This document shows, one piece after another, positions 1 through 8,910 of a DNA stretch of 64,000 bases. How positions within the stretch are numbered: position 1 is the stretch's first letter; each line of letters starts with the position of its first letter. The stretch is from a bacterium (GTDB lineage: Bacteria > Planctomycetota > SZUA-567). The stretch is from positions 21,210-85,209 of the forward strand of contig QKCJ01000034.1 in assembly GCA_003245715.1 (NCBI GenBank). The letters run 5' to 3'. Made by a program: the position numbers and the translations under genes. The notes under the pieces are model-generated. The model searched no databases and was not told where the DNA came from. It saw only the letters and a list, made by a program, of their open reading frames with translations.

Positions 1-1
1 C

Positions 2-1516
2 ATCAATAATATTTCCGCGACAACCAATTACGGCAGCAAGTCACTGCTCAACGGTACTTCAAGTATCGTCAACACCCAGACCGACACAACCTCTGCCGAG
101 CAGACCCAGCAGAGCGCCGCGACCATGAGCTATACCGAGGCCAGCGGCCAGCTGACTGCCGATCAGCAGTTTGACATCACTGGAGCAAACGGTACGCAGA
201 GTTTTTCATTCACTGCCGGACAAAGCCTGTCTGAAATGGCGGACGCGATCAATACCTACGCCTCGGATACCGGGGTGAGTGCCAATGTCAGCGAAGACGG
301 TACGACACTTGAGCTTGTTTCGGCGGATAAAGGTGCGGCGTCTGCAATTACAGTCGATCAGACAACCGGAGACGCGTTTACGACGGCTGGCAGCTCGATT
401 ACCGCTAACGGTGTCGATACCCAGCTCACCGGTGCAGATCAGGGTAATATCATTAATATGGACACCAGCAATATCACGACTGCCGCCAGCGGTGATATGT
501 CTGGCCTTAATGTGACCTTCAGCGGTAACGCGGCAGATCAGGCCGAGAAAGCTTATGTCGAGACGGATTTCGGTACCGGTTCACAGACTCTCGCCGCCGA
601 TCAGGAATTTACTGTTACCGGCGTCAACGGCTCGGAGACATTCTCATTTGCCGCCGGAACCTCAATTTCGGAAGTTGCTGATACCATCAATCAGGCATCA
701 GACCGTACCGGCGTAACCGCTTATGCGACTGATGACAATTCCGAGTTGCGCCTGACGAGTCAGGATTACGGCAGCGCGCAGAGTGTTACGGTTAATCAGG
801 CTGCCGGCGACGCTTTTGCCGCAGCGGGGTCAAGCGTCAGCGATACGGGGCAGGATCTCACTGTTAACATCAATGGCGAGAACGTTACCGGAAACGGCCT
901 TGAGGTGACATTCAACAGTGGTGATTATTCTGGCACACTCAATTTTAACGCCGGGCAGGACTCGACTGCGTATGATTCGGCAGTGACCACAGTTGCGCAG
1001 CTTGATTATGCGCAGAATGAAGTTACCAACGCCGATACCCGCCGCTCAAGCGAGGTTGATACCAGCGTTGGCGGTAACCAGTTTCAGCTTGGTGAGGGTT
1101 CTGGCTCGCAGAACCGTCAGGATTTTTCAATGCCTGATGCGTCATTGAACAGTCTGGGACGGGTAACTGTAGATGGTAAGGATTACAGCCTTGCCGACCT
1201 TTTCTCAGGCGGCTCGGCGGCACTTGCTGAAAATCCTGACATTGCCATGAAGGTGATCGATCAGGCGATTAAAGACGTCAGCTCAATGCGTGCGGATATT
1301 GGCGCGTACCAGTCAAATACTCTTTCCGCAACCACCTCGCAGCTTGAGATCGCTGCCGAAAATATTCTGGCCAGCGAGAGTGGTATCAACAGCGCAGATA
1401 TGGCTGAGGCAATAACCGAGATGACCTCAAACCAGATAATGCAGAAGGTCAATATTTCTGTGCTGCAGAAGGCTAATTCCTCGATGGGAAATATGCTCAA
1501 GCTTCTGGGTTCATGA
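2..1516 (+). CDS. Flagellin, 5'-truncated by the window edge
   Basis: Structural protein of the flagellar filament, exported through the flagellar type III system. The frame is open from base 2, before the first ATG at 125, and the residues there (INNIS...YGSKSLLNG) match the end of a flagellin N-terminal D0/D1 helix region, so the true start lies upstream of the window. About 504 residues are visible. The centre carries two copies of a flagellin 'IN' type repeat, each with an FxxTGxNGxxxFSF-like strand followed by a TINxAS.TGV-like helix. The last ~75 residues are a typical flagellin C-terminus: a GAYQSNTL-like segment, then an ILASESGINSADMAEAI-like segment and a terminal LQKANSSMGNMLKLL helix. 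Immediately followed by a hairpin terminator, so it is probably the last gene of its transcript. Confident as to family; which flagellin paralogue is unknown. Confidence 0.93.
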   Translation: MNNISATTNYGSKSLLNGTSSIVNTQTDTTSAEQTQQSAATMSYTEASGQLTADQQFDITGANGTQSFSFTAGQSLSEMADAINTYASDTGVSANVSEDGTTLELVSADKGAASAITVDQTTGDAFTTAGSSITANGVDTQLTGADQGNIINMDTSNITTAASGDMSGLNVTFSGNAADQAEKAYVETDFGTGSQTLAADQEFTVTGVNGSETFSFAAGTSISEVADTINQASDRTGVTAYATDDNSELRLTSQDYGSAQSVTVNQAAGDAFAAAGSSVSDTGQDLTVNINGENVTGNGLEVTFNSGDYSGTLNFNAGQDSTAYDSAVTTVAQLDYAQNEVTNADTRRSSEVDTSVGGNQFQLGEGSGSQNRQDFSMPDASLNSLGRVTVDGKDYSLADLFSGGSAALAENPDIAMKVIDQAIKDVSSMRADIGAYQSNTLSATTSQLEIAAENILASESGINSADMAEAITEMTSNQIMQKVNISVLQKANSSMGNMLKLLGS

Positions 1517-1546
1517 GTCTGGCTGGTCTCTGAATTTGAAATTATG

Positions 1547-1582
1547 AAAACGGCTCCGGCAAAAAACCGGGGTCGTTTTTTT
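1547..1582 (+). terminator. Rho-independent terminator after flagellin
   Basis: A GC-rich stem with two G-T wobbles (arms ACGGCTCCGG and CCGGGGTCGT) closes an A-rich loop and runs into a T-tract. It begins about 30 bases after the flagellin stop codon. Confidence 0.8.
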
Positions 1583-1636
1583 GTATATTCGTTTGTTAAC
1601 CAGAGAGGGCGTCTCTGGCGGTGTTTTTTCCCTGAC

Positions 1637-2761
1637 TCAGTTACGCTGAAAAAGGGAGAAGGAACTGGGGAGGCATGGCTGCTGGCTTTCAGCAGATAGG
1701 TTGCGGAAGTATTCTACCGGTATTTTCCCATCACGGACCTGCCCGATTGAACGGTAGGCGATGCTGCGCAGGTCGGTGACATTGTCGGGGAAGTCGAATG
1801 ACTTGAGTGTCACCAGCGCTTCCACGGGGTAGGCCGGTTTGTCGATGCCGCGTTCTTCGGCGGCTTTTGTCAGGAAATAATCAAACAGCGGGAGTATGTC
1901 CTCGCCTCTTGCCGGGAGTGGCGGCAGGTGCAGATGCGCGCAGGCCTGATTGAAGTACAGATTGCTCCAGAAACCTTCTGTGGTCAGCGATTCATCAATG
2001 TTGCCGTTGACGGTCAGGATCAGTTTTGATTTTTCATTCATGTAATTCTGCAGCAGCATATGCTCCTGTGATGAGAGGATGTCGGCGTTTTCAAGAACTG
2101 TCGCCCAGCCTGGCTCGGAGTTGAGAAAGCTCTGGAAGTCGGTGCGCGCCGCACAGTCAAAGGTTTCCCCGCCACCACGGATGCGGCTGATAAGCCTTGC
2201 CAGCAGGGTTTTTCCCGTGCCGGAAGCGCCGGTAATCAGGATCGTCGTCTCGCGGCAGGACATGGTCTGCGCTTCCATGACGGTGTTTTTGGATTGCGGA
2301 TCAACGGCGATAAAATCCCTGACGATTTCGTATTCCGCTTTGACATTGGCTCTTGATGATTGCATCGACATACGCTCGAGGTATCTGGCTTTAAGCGCGT
2401 TTTTTACAACGGTAATTGTGCGCAGGGTGTCGATTGGTTTGGTCAGGTAGTCGATGGCGCCTTTTTTCATGCACTCGGCGGCGACGTCGGGGTTGGTCTC
2501 GGTGGTGACGATTATTACCGGGGTGGAACTGTATTGCTGGCGCATGGTTTCAAGGACTTCAAAACCAGACATTCCCGGCATAATCAGGTCAAGGAGTACC
2601 AGGTCAGGTGAGAACATTTTTATACGCTCAAGCGCTTCATGTCCGCTGAGCGCCGGTGATATATGATAGCCTTCCTTGCTGAGGATATTGGCCATGACCT
2701 GGATGTTTTCCGGTGTGTCATCGACAATCAGAATAACAGGCCGTTGCGAATTAATACTCAT
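1637..2761 (-). CDS. Response regulator with degenerate sigma-54-type AAA+ domain
   Basis: About 374 residues. Residues 8-125 form a CheY-like receiver with phospho-acceptor D58 (LVLLDL) and the conserved K108. Residues ~140-370 resemble the NtrC-type AAA+ domain: a Walker A GASGTGKT at 178-185, the LPPLPARGEDI segment and an FPDNVTDL segment equivalent to WPGNVREL. The GAFTGA loop that contacts sigma-54 is missing because the region between Walker A and B is shortened. The Walker B acidic pair is replaced (VLENAD), and there is no C-terminal Fis-type HTH. It is therefore unlikely to activate sigma-54 promoters and may act by protein contact. The start at 2761 has an AGGAG seven bases upstream; an earlier in-frame start would overlap the cheB-like gene. 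Last gene of the signalling operon that begins at 6245. Confidence 0.85.
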   Translation of the reverse strand: MSINSQRPVILIVDDTPENIQVMANILSKEGYHISPALSGHEALERIKMFSPDLVLLDLIMPGMSGFEVLETMRQQYSSTPVIIVTTETNPDVAAECMKKGAIDYLTKPIDTLRTITVVKNALKARYLERMSMQSSRANVKAEYEIVRDFIAVDPQSKNTVMEAQTMSCRETTILITGASGTGKTLLARLISRIRGGGETFDCAARTDFQSFLNSEPGWATVLENADILSSQEHMLLQNYMNEKSKLILTVNGNIDESLTTEGFWSNLYFNQACAHLHLPPLPARGEDILPLFDYFLTKAAEERGIDKPAYPVEALVTLKSFDFPDNVTDLRSIAYRSIGQVRDGKIPVEYFRNLSAESQQPCLPSSFSLFQRN

Positions 2762-2831
2762 TTTCCACTCCTTTGAGCCTTTCTGCAATTTATCTATTGC
2801 GTATTGTTGACTCTCTGCCCTTTTTTGTTTC

Positions 2832-3443
2832 TTAATAACGGTTGCTGACAAAACTGCAGAGCCTCTGCACCTCTGCGGGGATGCCTGTCAGACTTATAAT
2901 GTTGTCGGCAAGACCGGCCATGATTACGCTTTTGGGCATGCCCCAGACAGCGCTGCTGGCCTGATCCTGCGCGATAATATAACCGCCGTTTTCTTTTACT
3001 ACCCGCGAACCTTCTGTGCCATCCTGCCCCATTCCCGTCAGCACAATCCCCAGCAGGCGGCTTTTATAAGCCCAGGCCGCCGTCCTGAAAAGAACATCCG
3101 CCGCAGGGCGGCAGCCGTTTTCCTTCGGCGCGTCGCCAAGCAGGATTATCCGGTTGCCGTTAAGCGCCATATGTTTGTCGCCCGGCGCCAGATAGATATT
3201 GTTGTTTTTTATCGTCTGGTCGTTATGCGCTTCCTGAACCAGATAACCGTTAATCCCCCCGCATTTGTCATTCAGCCCTTGTGCAAAGCGGGGCGTGAAT
3301 TCCTTTGACATATGCTGCACAATCAGGATCGGTAATGTCGTCGCCGCACAGAGGTCCGGTAATGTCTGGTAGAGTGCGTTCGGCCCTCCCATAGATGTGC
3401 CGATAACGATACATTTGAATCCGAATGATGGTGCGCAGTTCAT
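2832..3443 (-). CDS. Stand-alone CheB-type protein-glutamate methylesterase
   Basis: 203 residues, equal to only the catalytic (C-terminal) domain of CheB; there is no attached receiver. The Ser-His-Asp triad is intact: S17 in GTSMGG, H44 in VQHMS and D141 in TGMGQDG. CheB hydrolyses glutamate methyl esters or deamidates glutamine on chemoreceptors. In a stand-alone form beside a receiver protein and a hybrid kinase, regulation by phosphorylation would need to come in trans, perhaps from the 125-residue receiver encoded just upstream. The start codon overlaps the stop of that receiver gene by four bases (ATGA), implying translational coupling. No CheR methyltransferase or chemoreceptor is seen in the window, so the substrate is unknown. 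Confidence 0.88.
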   Translation of the reverse strand: MNCAPSFGFKCIVIGTSMGGPNALYQTLPDLCAATTLPILIVQHMSKEFTPRFAQGLNDKCGGINGYLVQEAHNDQTIKNNNIYLAPGDKHMALNGNRIILLGDAPKENGCRPAADVLFRTAAWAYKSRLLGIVLTGMGQDGTEGSRVVKENGGYIIAQDQASSAVWGMPKSVIMAGLADNIISLTGIPAEVQRLCSFVSNRY

Positions 3444-3817
3444 TTTTCCGTCAATCCCAGCAGCGAGAAAATTCTTTTTATCAGCTCCTCGCCGCTATAT
3501 GGTTTTTTCAGTAATTCCTGATTAATCTCAAGCTTGAATTCCGCATCAAGCTTGTCTCCGGTAAAGCCGCTGCAAAAAAGGACCGGACATTTGCAGCCTG
3601 ACTCTCGCATTTTTTCGTATGCGTCGCGGCCGTTCATTCCTGGCATAAGGATATCAAGCAGCAGCAGGTCAATCTTGTCTGCATTGAGAAGGTATTTCTC
3701 AACAGCTTCAAGTCCGTTGCCGGCTTCAATTACCTCAAAGCCCTGACGGGTGAGGTGTTCGCGTGCCAGGGCCCGGCAGATTGTATGGTCTTCAGCTACG
3801 AGGATGGTCTTAGCCAT
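3440..3817 (-). CDS. Single-domain CheY-like response regulator
   Basis: 125 residues that make up one receiver domain and nothing else. The acidic pocket is E9/D10, the phospho-acceptor is D55 (LLLLDILMPG), a Ser-Gly pair (CSGF) stands at the switch position and a Lys-Pro (KKPY) follows. It probably accepts phosphate from the upstream hybrid kinase and passes the signal by protein interaction, for instance to the stand-alone CheB domain encoded next. Its start lies inside the end of the kinase gene (8-base overlap) and its stop overlaps the cheB-like start, so all are co-translated. Confidence 0.9.
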   Translation of the reverse strand: MAKTILVAEDHTICRALAREHLTRQGFEVIEAGNGLEAVEKYLLNADKIDLLLLDILMPGMNGRDAYEKMRESGCKCPVLFCSGFTGDKLDAEFKLEINQELLKKPYSGEELIKRIFSLLGLTEK

Positions 3818-6245
3818 TGATGCCTTTCTTTTCTCTGAGGTTTTCGAGTATAACCGGAAAATTTTCGATAGTTGCCGGAAGCTGCTTCATGTCAAAAGAC
3901 TTTGCCTGTTTATATAATGTCCTGCCCCAGTCGGTTAGGCTGTTCAGGCAATGGTTTTCACCGAATTTGATGACCTCTTTGCTGAAGTCTTCAAGTTCGT
4001 TGAAGATCATCGACTGTGAAATATTCTTCCACTTGCGCAGGAAGTCATCATGGTCTTTTTGTGAGATGAAGCATTCTGTCTCCTCCTGCGGCGCGGCTGT
4101 GTTTGGCAGGGAGGAGGTGCTGCTGGATTTCTCCGGGAAGAGCTTGCTTAAAGTAACGGTGAATTCGTCAATATCAAGCGGCTTGACAAAAATCGCATCG
4201 CAGCCGGCTTTTTCCAGTTCCTGCATCTCCCTGCCCTCGGGCAGCGCGGTTATGCCAACAATTTTTGAGGGTGCAATATTTTTTTCGCGTTCATATTTGC
4301 GGAATTCCTCAACGGTCTCCGCGCCGTTTTTGTGGCGCATTTTTGCGTCAATAATTATCAGGTCAGGATGGCCTTCTTTTGCCAGCGGGAGGACACCGCT
4401 ACCATCTTCTGTCGTGCGGATGTTTTCAATGCCGCTGAAGGTCAGAAAGCGCCTGATGATTTCAGCGACAAAATATTCATCGTCGGCAATGATGACATTG
4501 AGGTCATGGAAGGAGATAAATCTCGGTTCAACGGTGTTCTTCTTTTCCTGTGGGCAGATCTCGATGTCAGGCAGAGACAGGATAAATTCGCTGCCTTTGT
4601 TCGCTGGTTGCCGGAAGGTAATTTCGCCACCCATCATATGGGCAAGATTGCTGCAGATTGCCAGGCCAAGCCCTGCGCCGCCAAGCTTCTCTGCGTCATC
4701 GTCTGAGACCTGTTCGAAGGCATGGAAGATCAGTTTCTGTTTGTCTTCTGGTATGCCACGTCCTGAATCGGTGACGGAAATTGTGACATCGGCATGCTGC
4801 GTGTCTTTGCCGGGTTTTGAGCTGGCATTGATTTTGATAAAGCCGGCGTCGGTGAATTTTATCGAATTTGAAATCAGGTTAATCAGTATCTGGCGCACTC
4901 TTGAACCGTCAAGCATCAGTTTGGCATGGCACAGTTCTCTGGTGTCGGCGCTGAGGCTGAGACCTTTCCTGATCGCCGCTTCAAGGAATATGCGCTGTAC
5001 AGCCTTGACCCCTTCATTGAGGTCATAAGGTTCGGGCGTGACGCGCAGGCGGCCTGATTCCATGCGTGAGAAATCGAGAATGTCGTTTAGAAGCCTTAAT
5101 AGCGATCGCGCACTCTGGACGGTTACCGAGAGCATCTGTTTATGGTCTTCACGTGTAGTCTCATGTTCGATAATCTCGCTGAAGCCAAGGACGGAGTTGA
5201 GCGGGGTACGGATTTCATGGGACATGTGGGCCAGAAAGTCGGATTTGGCCTTGTTGGCGCGTTTGGCTTCGAGCATGGCCTTTTCAAGGCTGCGGTAGCT
5301 CTTGGCTAGTTTGTCGAGATTTATATTATTCTGGATTATTACTCCGATAAGTTCCGCGCAGACCTCAAGGGTGTAGAAGATATTTTCATCCCACTCCCCT
5401 TCGAGCGTTGATGATTCAAAGACCAGCGCCCCCCAGAGCAGATCGCCTTTGTTTATCGGCAGGGCGGCGATCCGCTTGATCTTGTTGAACGCGAGATAAT
5501 TGCTGTACTCCGGTTGTTTTTCGGCGCAGTACTTCAGGTACGCCGGTTCCATGGAGAAGACAGCTTTCAGATGTGAGTTTATTTCCGGAGCATTTATTGC
5601 CGGTTGCCGTTCTTCGCTGAACCATTTGCTGATGATGGTTGCGTTATCCCAGGCGGGGGTGCCGAACTCCTTTGGTGTGAAGCGGGCAATGTAACAGCTG
5701 TCGGCATTGATTGATATCGCGACAGTTGCCAGTGCTTCCTGCATGGAGAGGCTGAACTTGTCACCGCTGCCCAGAATCAGGTTTCTGGCGGCGAGGTTGA
5801 TCGACATTATCAGCTGGGCTCTGGTCTCGCTGTCGGTGCGCTGCTGATGGATCTCGGTTATGTCACGGAAAACCGTGATAACCCCGGAAACACTGTTGTC
5901 CGGATTTATCAGCGGGATCTTCAGTTTATGGTAGACCCTTTTTTTGCCATTGACCATTATTTCCCGCAGATCAAGCCCCAGTGGTTCCCCGCTGTCAATC
6001 GCCCGTTGATTTTGCTCATCCATCAATTTCGCATAATCTTCCGGGAAAAAATCATGGGGGTCTTTCCCGCAGATCATTTCAAGGTTGTCAATTTTTATAT
6101 AGTCGGCGTAGTTTTTATTGCAGAAAACGAACTTGTGGTCAAGGTCGGTGCAGGCAATCAGGTCAAGTGAGTTTGATATAAGGGCGTTGAAAATGCTTTC
6201 AGGCCTGATATTTGAGTTTTTCAAGATGTTTTTGAAATCCAGCAC
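3810..6245 (-). CDS. Hybrid sensor histidine kinase (PAS-GAF-HisKA-HATPase-REC)
   Basis: 811 residues with no convincing membrane segment, so probably a cytoplasmic sensor. Layout: PAS at ~16-135, ending in the FRDITE motif usual before a linker; a GAF-like domain at ~145-305; a short coiled-coil linker; HisKA with phospho-acceptor H343 (MSHEIRTPLN); an HATPase_c domain with N456/N460, a DSGRGIP G1 box at 493 and GGAGLGLA at 522; and a receiver at ~582-700 with D633. The last ~110 residues are helical and could be an Hpt-like segment, but I see no clear Hpt histidine motif. The start is GTG at 6245 with GGGAG about nine bases upstream. First gene of a four-gene operon with overlapping or closely spaced ends. 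The signal is unknown; proximity to flagellin and the CheB domain suggest motility or surface behaviour. Confidence 0.92.
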   Translation of the reverse strand: MLDFKNILKNSNIRPESIFNALISNSLDLIACTDLDHKFVFCNKNYADYIKIDNLEMICGKDPHDFFPEDYAKLMDEQNQRAIDSGEPLGLDLREIMVNGKKRVYHKLKIPLINPDNSVSGVITVFRDITEIHQQRTDSETRAQLIMSINLAARNLILGSGDKFSLSMQEALATVAISINADSCYIARFTPKEFGTPAWDNATIISKWFSEERQPAINAPEINSHLKAVFSMEPAYLKYCAEKQPEYSNYLAFNKIKRIAALPINKGDLLWGALVFESSTLEGEWDENIFYTLEVCAELIGVIIQNNINLDKLAKSYRSLEKAMLEAKRANKAKSDFLAHMSHEIRTPLNSVLGFSEIIEHETTREDHKQMLSVTVQSARSLLRLLNDILDFSRMESGRLRVTPEPYDLNEGVKAVQRIFLEAAIRKGLSLSADTRELCHAKLMLDGSRVRQILINLISNSIKFTDAGFIKINASSKPGKDTQHADVTISVTDSGRGIPEDKQKLIFHAFEQVSDDDAEKLGGAGLGLAICSNLAHMMGGEITFRQPANKGSEFILSLPDIEICPQEKKNTVEPRFISFHDLNVIIADDEYFVAEIIRRFLTFSGIENIRTTEDGSGVLPLAKEGHPDLIIIDAKMRHKNGAETVEEFRKYEREKNIAPSKIVGITALPEGREMQELEKAGCDAIFVKPLDIDEFTVTLSKLFPEKSSSTSSLPNTAAPQEETECFISQKDHDDFLRKWKNISQSMIFNELEDFSKEVIKFGENHCLNSLTDWGRTLYKQAKSFDMKQLPATIENFPVILENLREKKGING

Positions 6246-6390
6246 CTAGATTTCTCCCGCTGAAAAAGAAGATCGCCTGATTATTTCAGATTAAAATGCT
6301 TCAATGCTAATTAGAAATGTTGCGATGTTTTCTGTCAAGGCTTCTTTATACGATAATGAAAAAATGTTTGAATCAGCGGCTTGGGAAATA

Positions 6391-7206
6391 TTAGCGTATT
6401 GTTAGGGCTTTTAAGAAGTTACTGGAATTGAGGTGGTTTTTGAGCTTCATTTTGTATTCTTTTATTGCGGAGGAATTTGGCGCATTATTGTAAAATGGGT
6501 CATCGACCTCGACAAAATAGATATCCAGTTTTCTGTTTTTTGCGATCATGGCGATTGAGGGCAGCAGGCTGGTTTTGAGTTGTGTGTCAAAATCCCACAT
6601 CCGGCGGTCGTAACCGGCGAGTTTTTCCTGGTCAGGGAGGTTGTCTGTTGTCCCATTAGTGATTTTATCAGCCTCGGCAAACCCGAGTTTTTCCGCGATA
6701 TAATCAGCAATCAGGCCGCGGCTGGCGTATAAGGGGAAAATCCGGCGCAGCCAGTATTCAGTTGCGGGCATTCTGTGCAGATAGGCCAGACGGTCGATTT
6801 CCGGTTCATTTTTATAGGCAAAAAAGTTGATCTCCTTCTCGCCGGATTCTGCAAAAAGCTCCGGGAAGGTCAGCTGCCAGCCGGAAAACGGTATAACGAC
6901 TGCCGCTCCTTCGCATTTTATGGCATTTTTCAGTACCGCATAAAGCCAGGCCGTGCCGGCGTGTTTTGTGGTGATACGCATGACGGCTTTATCCTGTTTG
7001 GCGATAGCTTTAATATCGGAATCAGTTAATTTGGCGGTATATTTTTTTGTGCCGAGAAGGTAGAGGGAGGAGCTCTGCTTGAGAAGTTTTTGCGCGAATG
7101 GCTCTACTGTTGTATTCTCCGGACGAGTAACCGGCGGTCTGAAGGAGGGACAGAGCAGGTTTGCGCCGATAAAAACAGCCAGAAACGCGAGAGTATATTT
7201 ATACAT
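6391..7206 (-). CDS. Hypothetical membrane-anchored protein, weakly SGNH-like
   Basis: 271 residues starting with a hydrophobic segment (YTLAFLAVFIGANLLC, residues ~4-19) that is probably a signal anchor; most of the protein would then lie outside the cytoplasm. I do not recognise a definite family. The order of elements (a YLLGTKKYT strand, an AVMRITTKH strand, a long helical middle, then a late DIYFVEVDDPFYNN strand) loosely recalls the SGNH-like proteins that accompany O-acyl transfer to polysaccharides (DltD/AlgX type), but the catalytic motifs are not clear. It overlaps the end of miaA by eight bases and so is probably co-transcribed with it. Function unassigned. Confidence 0.55.
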   Translation of the reverse strand: MYKYTLAFLAVFIGANLLCPSFRPPVTRPENTTVEPFAQKLLKQSSSLYLLGTKKYTAKLTDSDIKAIAKQDKAVMRITTKHAGTAWLYAVLKNAIKCEGAAVVIPFSGWQLTFPELFAESGEKEINFFAYKNEPEIDRLAYLHRMPATEYWLRRIFPLYASRGLIADYIAEKLGFAEADKITNGTTDNLPDQEKLAGYDRRMWDFDTQLKTSLLPSIAMIAKNRKLDIYFVEVDDPFYNNAPNSSAIKEYKMKLKNHLNSSNFLKALTIR

Positions 7207-8185
7207 TTATCCCGATCCCGTCCCATGCGCTGAGAATTTTATTGCAGACATCATCCTGCGACTCGCCGGTCTGCGGGACAAGCGCTGTCGCCGGGAATTT
7301 GCGAAACCACGTACACTGGCTTTTGGCCAGATGGCGGGTGTTTTTCTTTAGAGTGTCAACCGCTTCCGCCAGACTGCATTCGCCGGAAAAATATGGGAAG
7401 AATTCTTTGTAGCCTACAGCCTGCAAAGGTGTGCGCGCATAATTTCCCCGGTTCTGCCAGACCATTTTCGCTTCATCCTCAAGGCCTGTGTCGATCATCT
7501 TGTCAACGCGCAGCTCAATGCGGCGGTAAAGCTCGTCCCGTTCCCAGTTGAGCCAGACCATCTTGAATGGATAACGCAGATTCCCGCTGAAACCTTCATT
7601 ATCGTCATGGAAACCGCTCCACTGCTGCTGGCGGGCGCTGATCGGCTGGCCGGTAAGTTTTATAATTTCAAGCGCGCGGATAACCCGGCGGGTGTCATTG
7701 GGGTGGAGTTTGCCTGCCGCTTGCGGGTCCTGCGCTTTTAATTTCTCAAATAGCGCGTCATTGCCATGCGCGGCGGCGAAGTTTTTATACTCCTCGCGCA
7801 GGGCTTCATCCTTTGGCGGCGCCTCGAAGATTCCCTCAAGTATCGCCTTGTAATACAGCGCAGTGCCACCCGACAGGATGACGGTTTTGCCTCTTGCGGC
7901 AATATCTGCGATTGCTTGATCGGCAGCGGCCTGATAGTCGGCGACTGAGAATTCATTCTCCGGCTGGGCGATATCCAGACAGTGATGGGGGACGTTTTGA
8001 CGCATCTGCGGTGTAGCTTTGGCGGTGCCGATGTCAAGCTGCCGGTAGATTTTCATCGAGTCTACAGAGACAATTTCGGCGCTCATTTTCTGTGCAATAT
8101 GGTAGGCTGCCGATTCCTTGCCTGAGGCAGTCGGGCCGGCGATTATATGTATTGTGGGGCGCGGTCGATCGGCTTCATTTTTCAT
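7199..8185 (-). CDS. miaA: tRNA dimethylallyltransferase
   Basis: Transfers a dimethylallyl group to N6 of adenosine 37 in tRNAs that read UNN codons; this is the first step of i6A/ms2i6A synthesis. 328 residues, close to the usual 300-330. The P-loop GPTASGKE is at residues 17-24, followed by the conserved VSVDSMKIYRQLDIGTAK-like segment, the PHHCLDI segment, the ILSGGTALYYKAI segment and DTRRVIRALEI. All are family hallmarks in the correct order. The 3' end overlaps the next gene by eight bases, and the 5' end overlaps a YkgJ-like gene by eleven, so the three genes form one transcript. Confidence 0.95.
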   Translation of the reverse strand: MKNEADRPRPTIHIIAGPTASGKESAAYHIAQKMSAEIVSVDSMKIYRQLDIGTAKATPQMRQNVPHHCLDIAQPENEFSVADYQAAADQAIADIAARGKTVILSGGTALYYKAILEGIFEAPPKDEALREEYKNFAAAHGNDALFEKLKAQDPQAAGKLHPNDTRRVIRALEIIKLTGQPISARQQQWSGFHDDNEGFSGNLRYPFKMVWLNWERDELYRRIELRVDKMIDTGLEDEAKMVWQNRGNYARTPLQAVGYKEFFPYFSGECSLAEAVDTLKKNTRHLAKSQCTWFRKFPATALVPQTGESQDDVCNKILSAWDGIGINV

Positions 8186-8504
8186 TTTTATTAGGAAAGT
8201 GGAATCCGCACTTAACGTCAGGAAATTTTGTGTTACGGTCTTTTATGTCGTGGGCGTCAATCGGGAAGATGCGGCAGTTTTTAGGTTTGATCTCATGGAT
8301 TTTGCAGCTGAAATTACCATCTTCCTGCTCAACCAGAAACGGGCAGTTAAAAAGCAATTTGCAGCAGGCGCCGCAACGCACACAGTCGCCTTCGCGTGCC
8401 TGTTCCTGCTCTTTTATATAATTGTGGCAGAACTTGCTTATGATAAGCCGACGCAATTTGCCGACGCCCTGACGTGCTTTGGCTTTGATTTTGCGATGAA
8501 TCAT
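8175..8504 (-). CDS. YkgJ-family zinc/iron-cluster protein
   Basis: 109 residues with the cysteine signature of the YkgJ (CxxCxxCC) family: CVRCGACC at 41-48, then C54, C67 within SCKIH, C77 (KNCRIFP) and C99. These proteins are thought to bind a metal or Fe-S centre and have no settled function. The N-terminal ~35 residues are basic and helical. It is the first gene of the miaA cluster and overlaps miaA, as small metal-binding proteins often do next to unrelated housekeeping genes. Confidence 0.82.
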   Translation of the reverse strand: MIHRKIKAKARQGVGKLRRLIISKFCHNYIKEQEQAREGDCVRCGACCKLLFNCPFLVEQEDGNFSCKIHEIKPKNCRIFPIDAHDIKDRNTKFPDVKCGFHFPNKNEK

Positions 8505-8565
8505 AATTATTGCTGCCTCTGGACTGCCCGGTAACCCGTGAGGAAACCGGTAACTGTTTAAAACA

Positions 8566-8600
8566 TTATAACAGGGGACTGAGCAAATCCCCTGTTATAA
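8566..8600 (-). terminator. Hairpin terminator after the acyl carrier protein gene
   Basis: Perfect 13-bp inverted repeat (TTATAACAGGGGA and its complement) around a nine-base loop, 16 bases beyond the acyl carrier protein stop codon. On the minus strand it is followed by a short T-rich stretch (TGTTTT), so it should end the ketoacyl synthase-ACP transcript. Confidence 0.78.
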
Positions 8601-8616
8601 AAATATTAAAATATAA

Positions 8617-8862
8617 TTAAGAGAGTTTTGGCGTGAGGTAATCGACGGTACTCTGCATGGTCGCAAGCTTCGGGTAGTCCTCTTCCGGAACTTCAACTTT
8701 ATGCTGCTTGCGCAGTTCCATCACGATATCAAGAAAATCCATTGAATCCAGGCCGAGCTGGTCACGGAGGCTCTCTTCGTCATTGATGCTGTCAAGGTCT
8801 TCATCTGGAGCGATGTCTTCGATAATGTCGATAACAATCTGGCGTACTTCTGCTTCAGTCAT
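8617..8862 (-). CDS. Acyl carrier protein
   Basis: 81 residues, strongly acidic. The phosphopantetheine attachment serine is S40 in the motif GLDSMDFLD. The motif differs slightly from the housekeeping DSLD of AcpP (here DSMD), and the sequence is not close enough to AcpP to call it that gene. It lies 48 bases downstream of a ketoacyl-ACP synthase gene on the same strand, so the pair is one unit: the carrier presents the acyl chain that the synthase extends. No malonyl transferase, ketoreductase or dehydratase lies nearby, so it may serve a specialised acyl chain rather than bulk fatty acid synthesis. Confidence 0.9.
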   Translation of the reverse strand: MTEAEVRQIVIDIIEDIAPDEDLDSINDEESLRDQLGLDSMDFLDIVMELRKQHKVEVPEEDYPKLATMQSTVDYLTPKLS

Positions 8863-8910
8863 TTGTATTTTTCTCCTGCCAATTAGCGTCTATTGTAAAA
8901 GTGTCTTTAT

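Noticed and set aside
3817..5028. 403-codon open frame on the plus strand
   Set aside because: It lies entirely antisense to the well-supported histidine kinase gene and its translation is Ser/Arg-rich with no family features.
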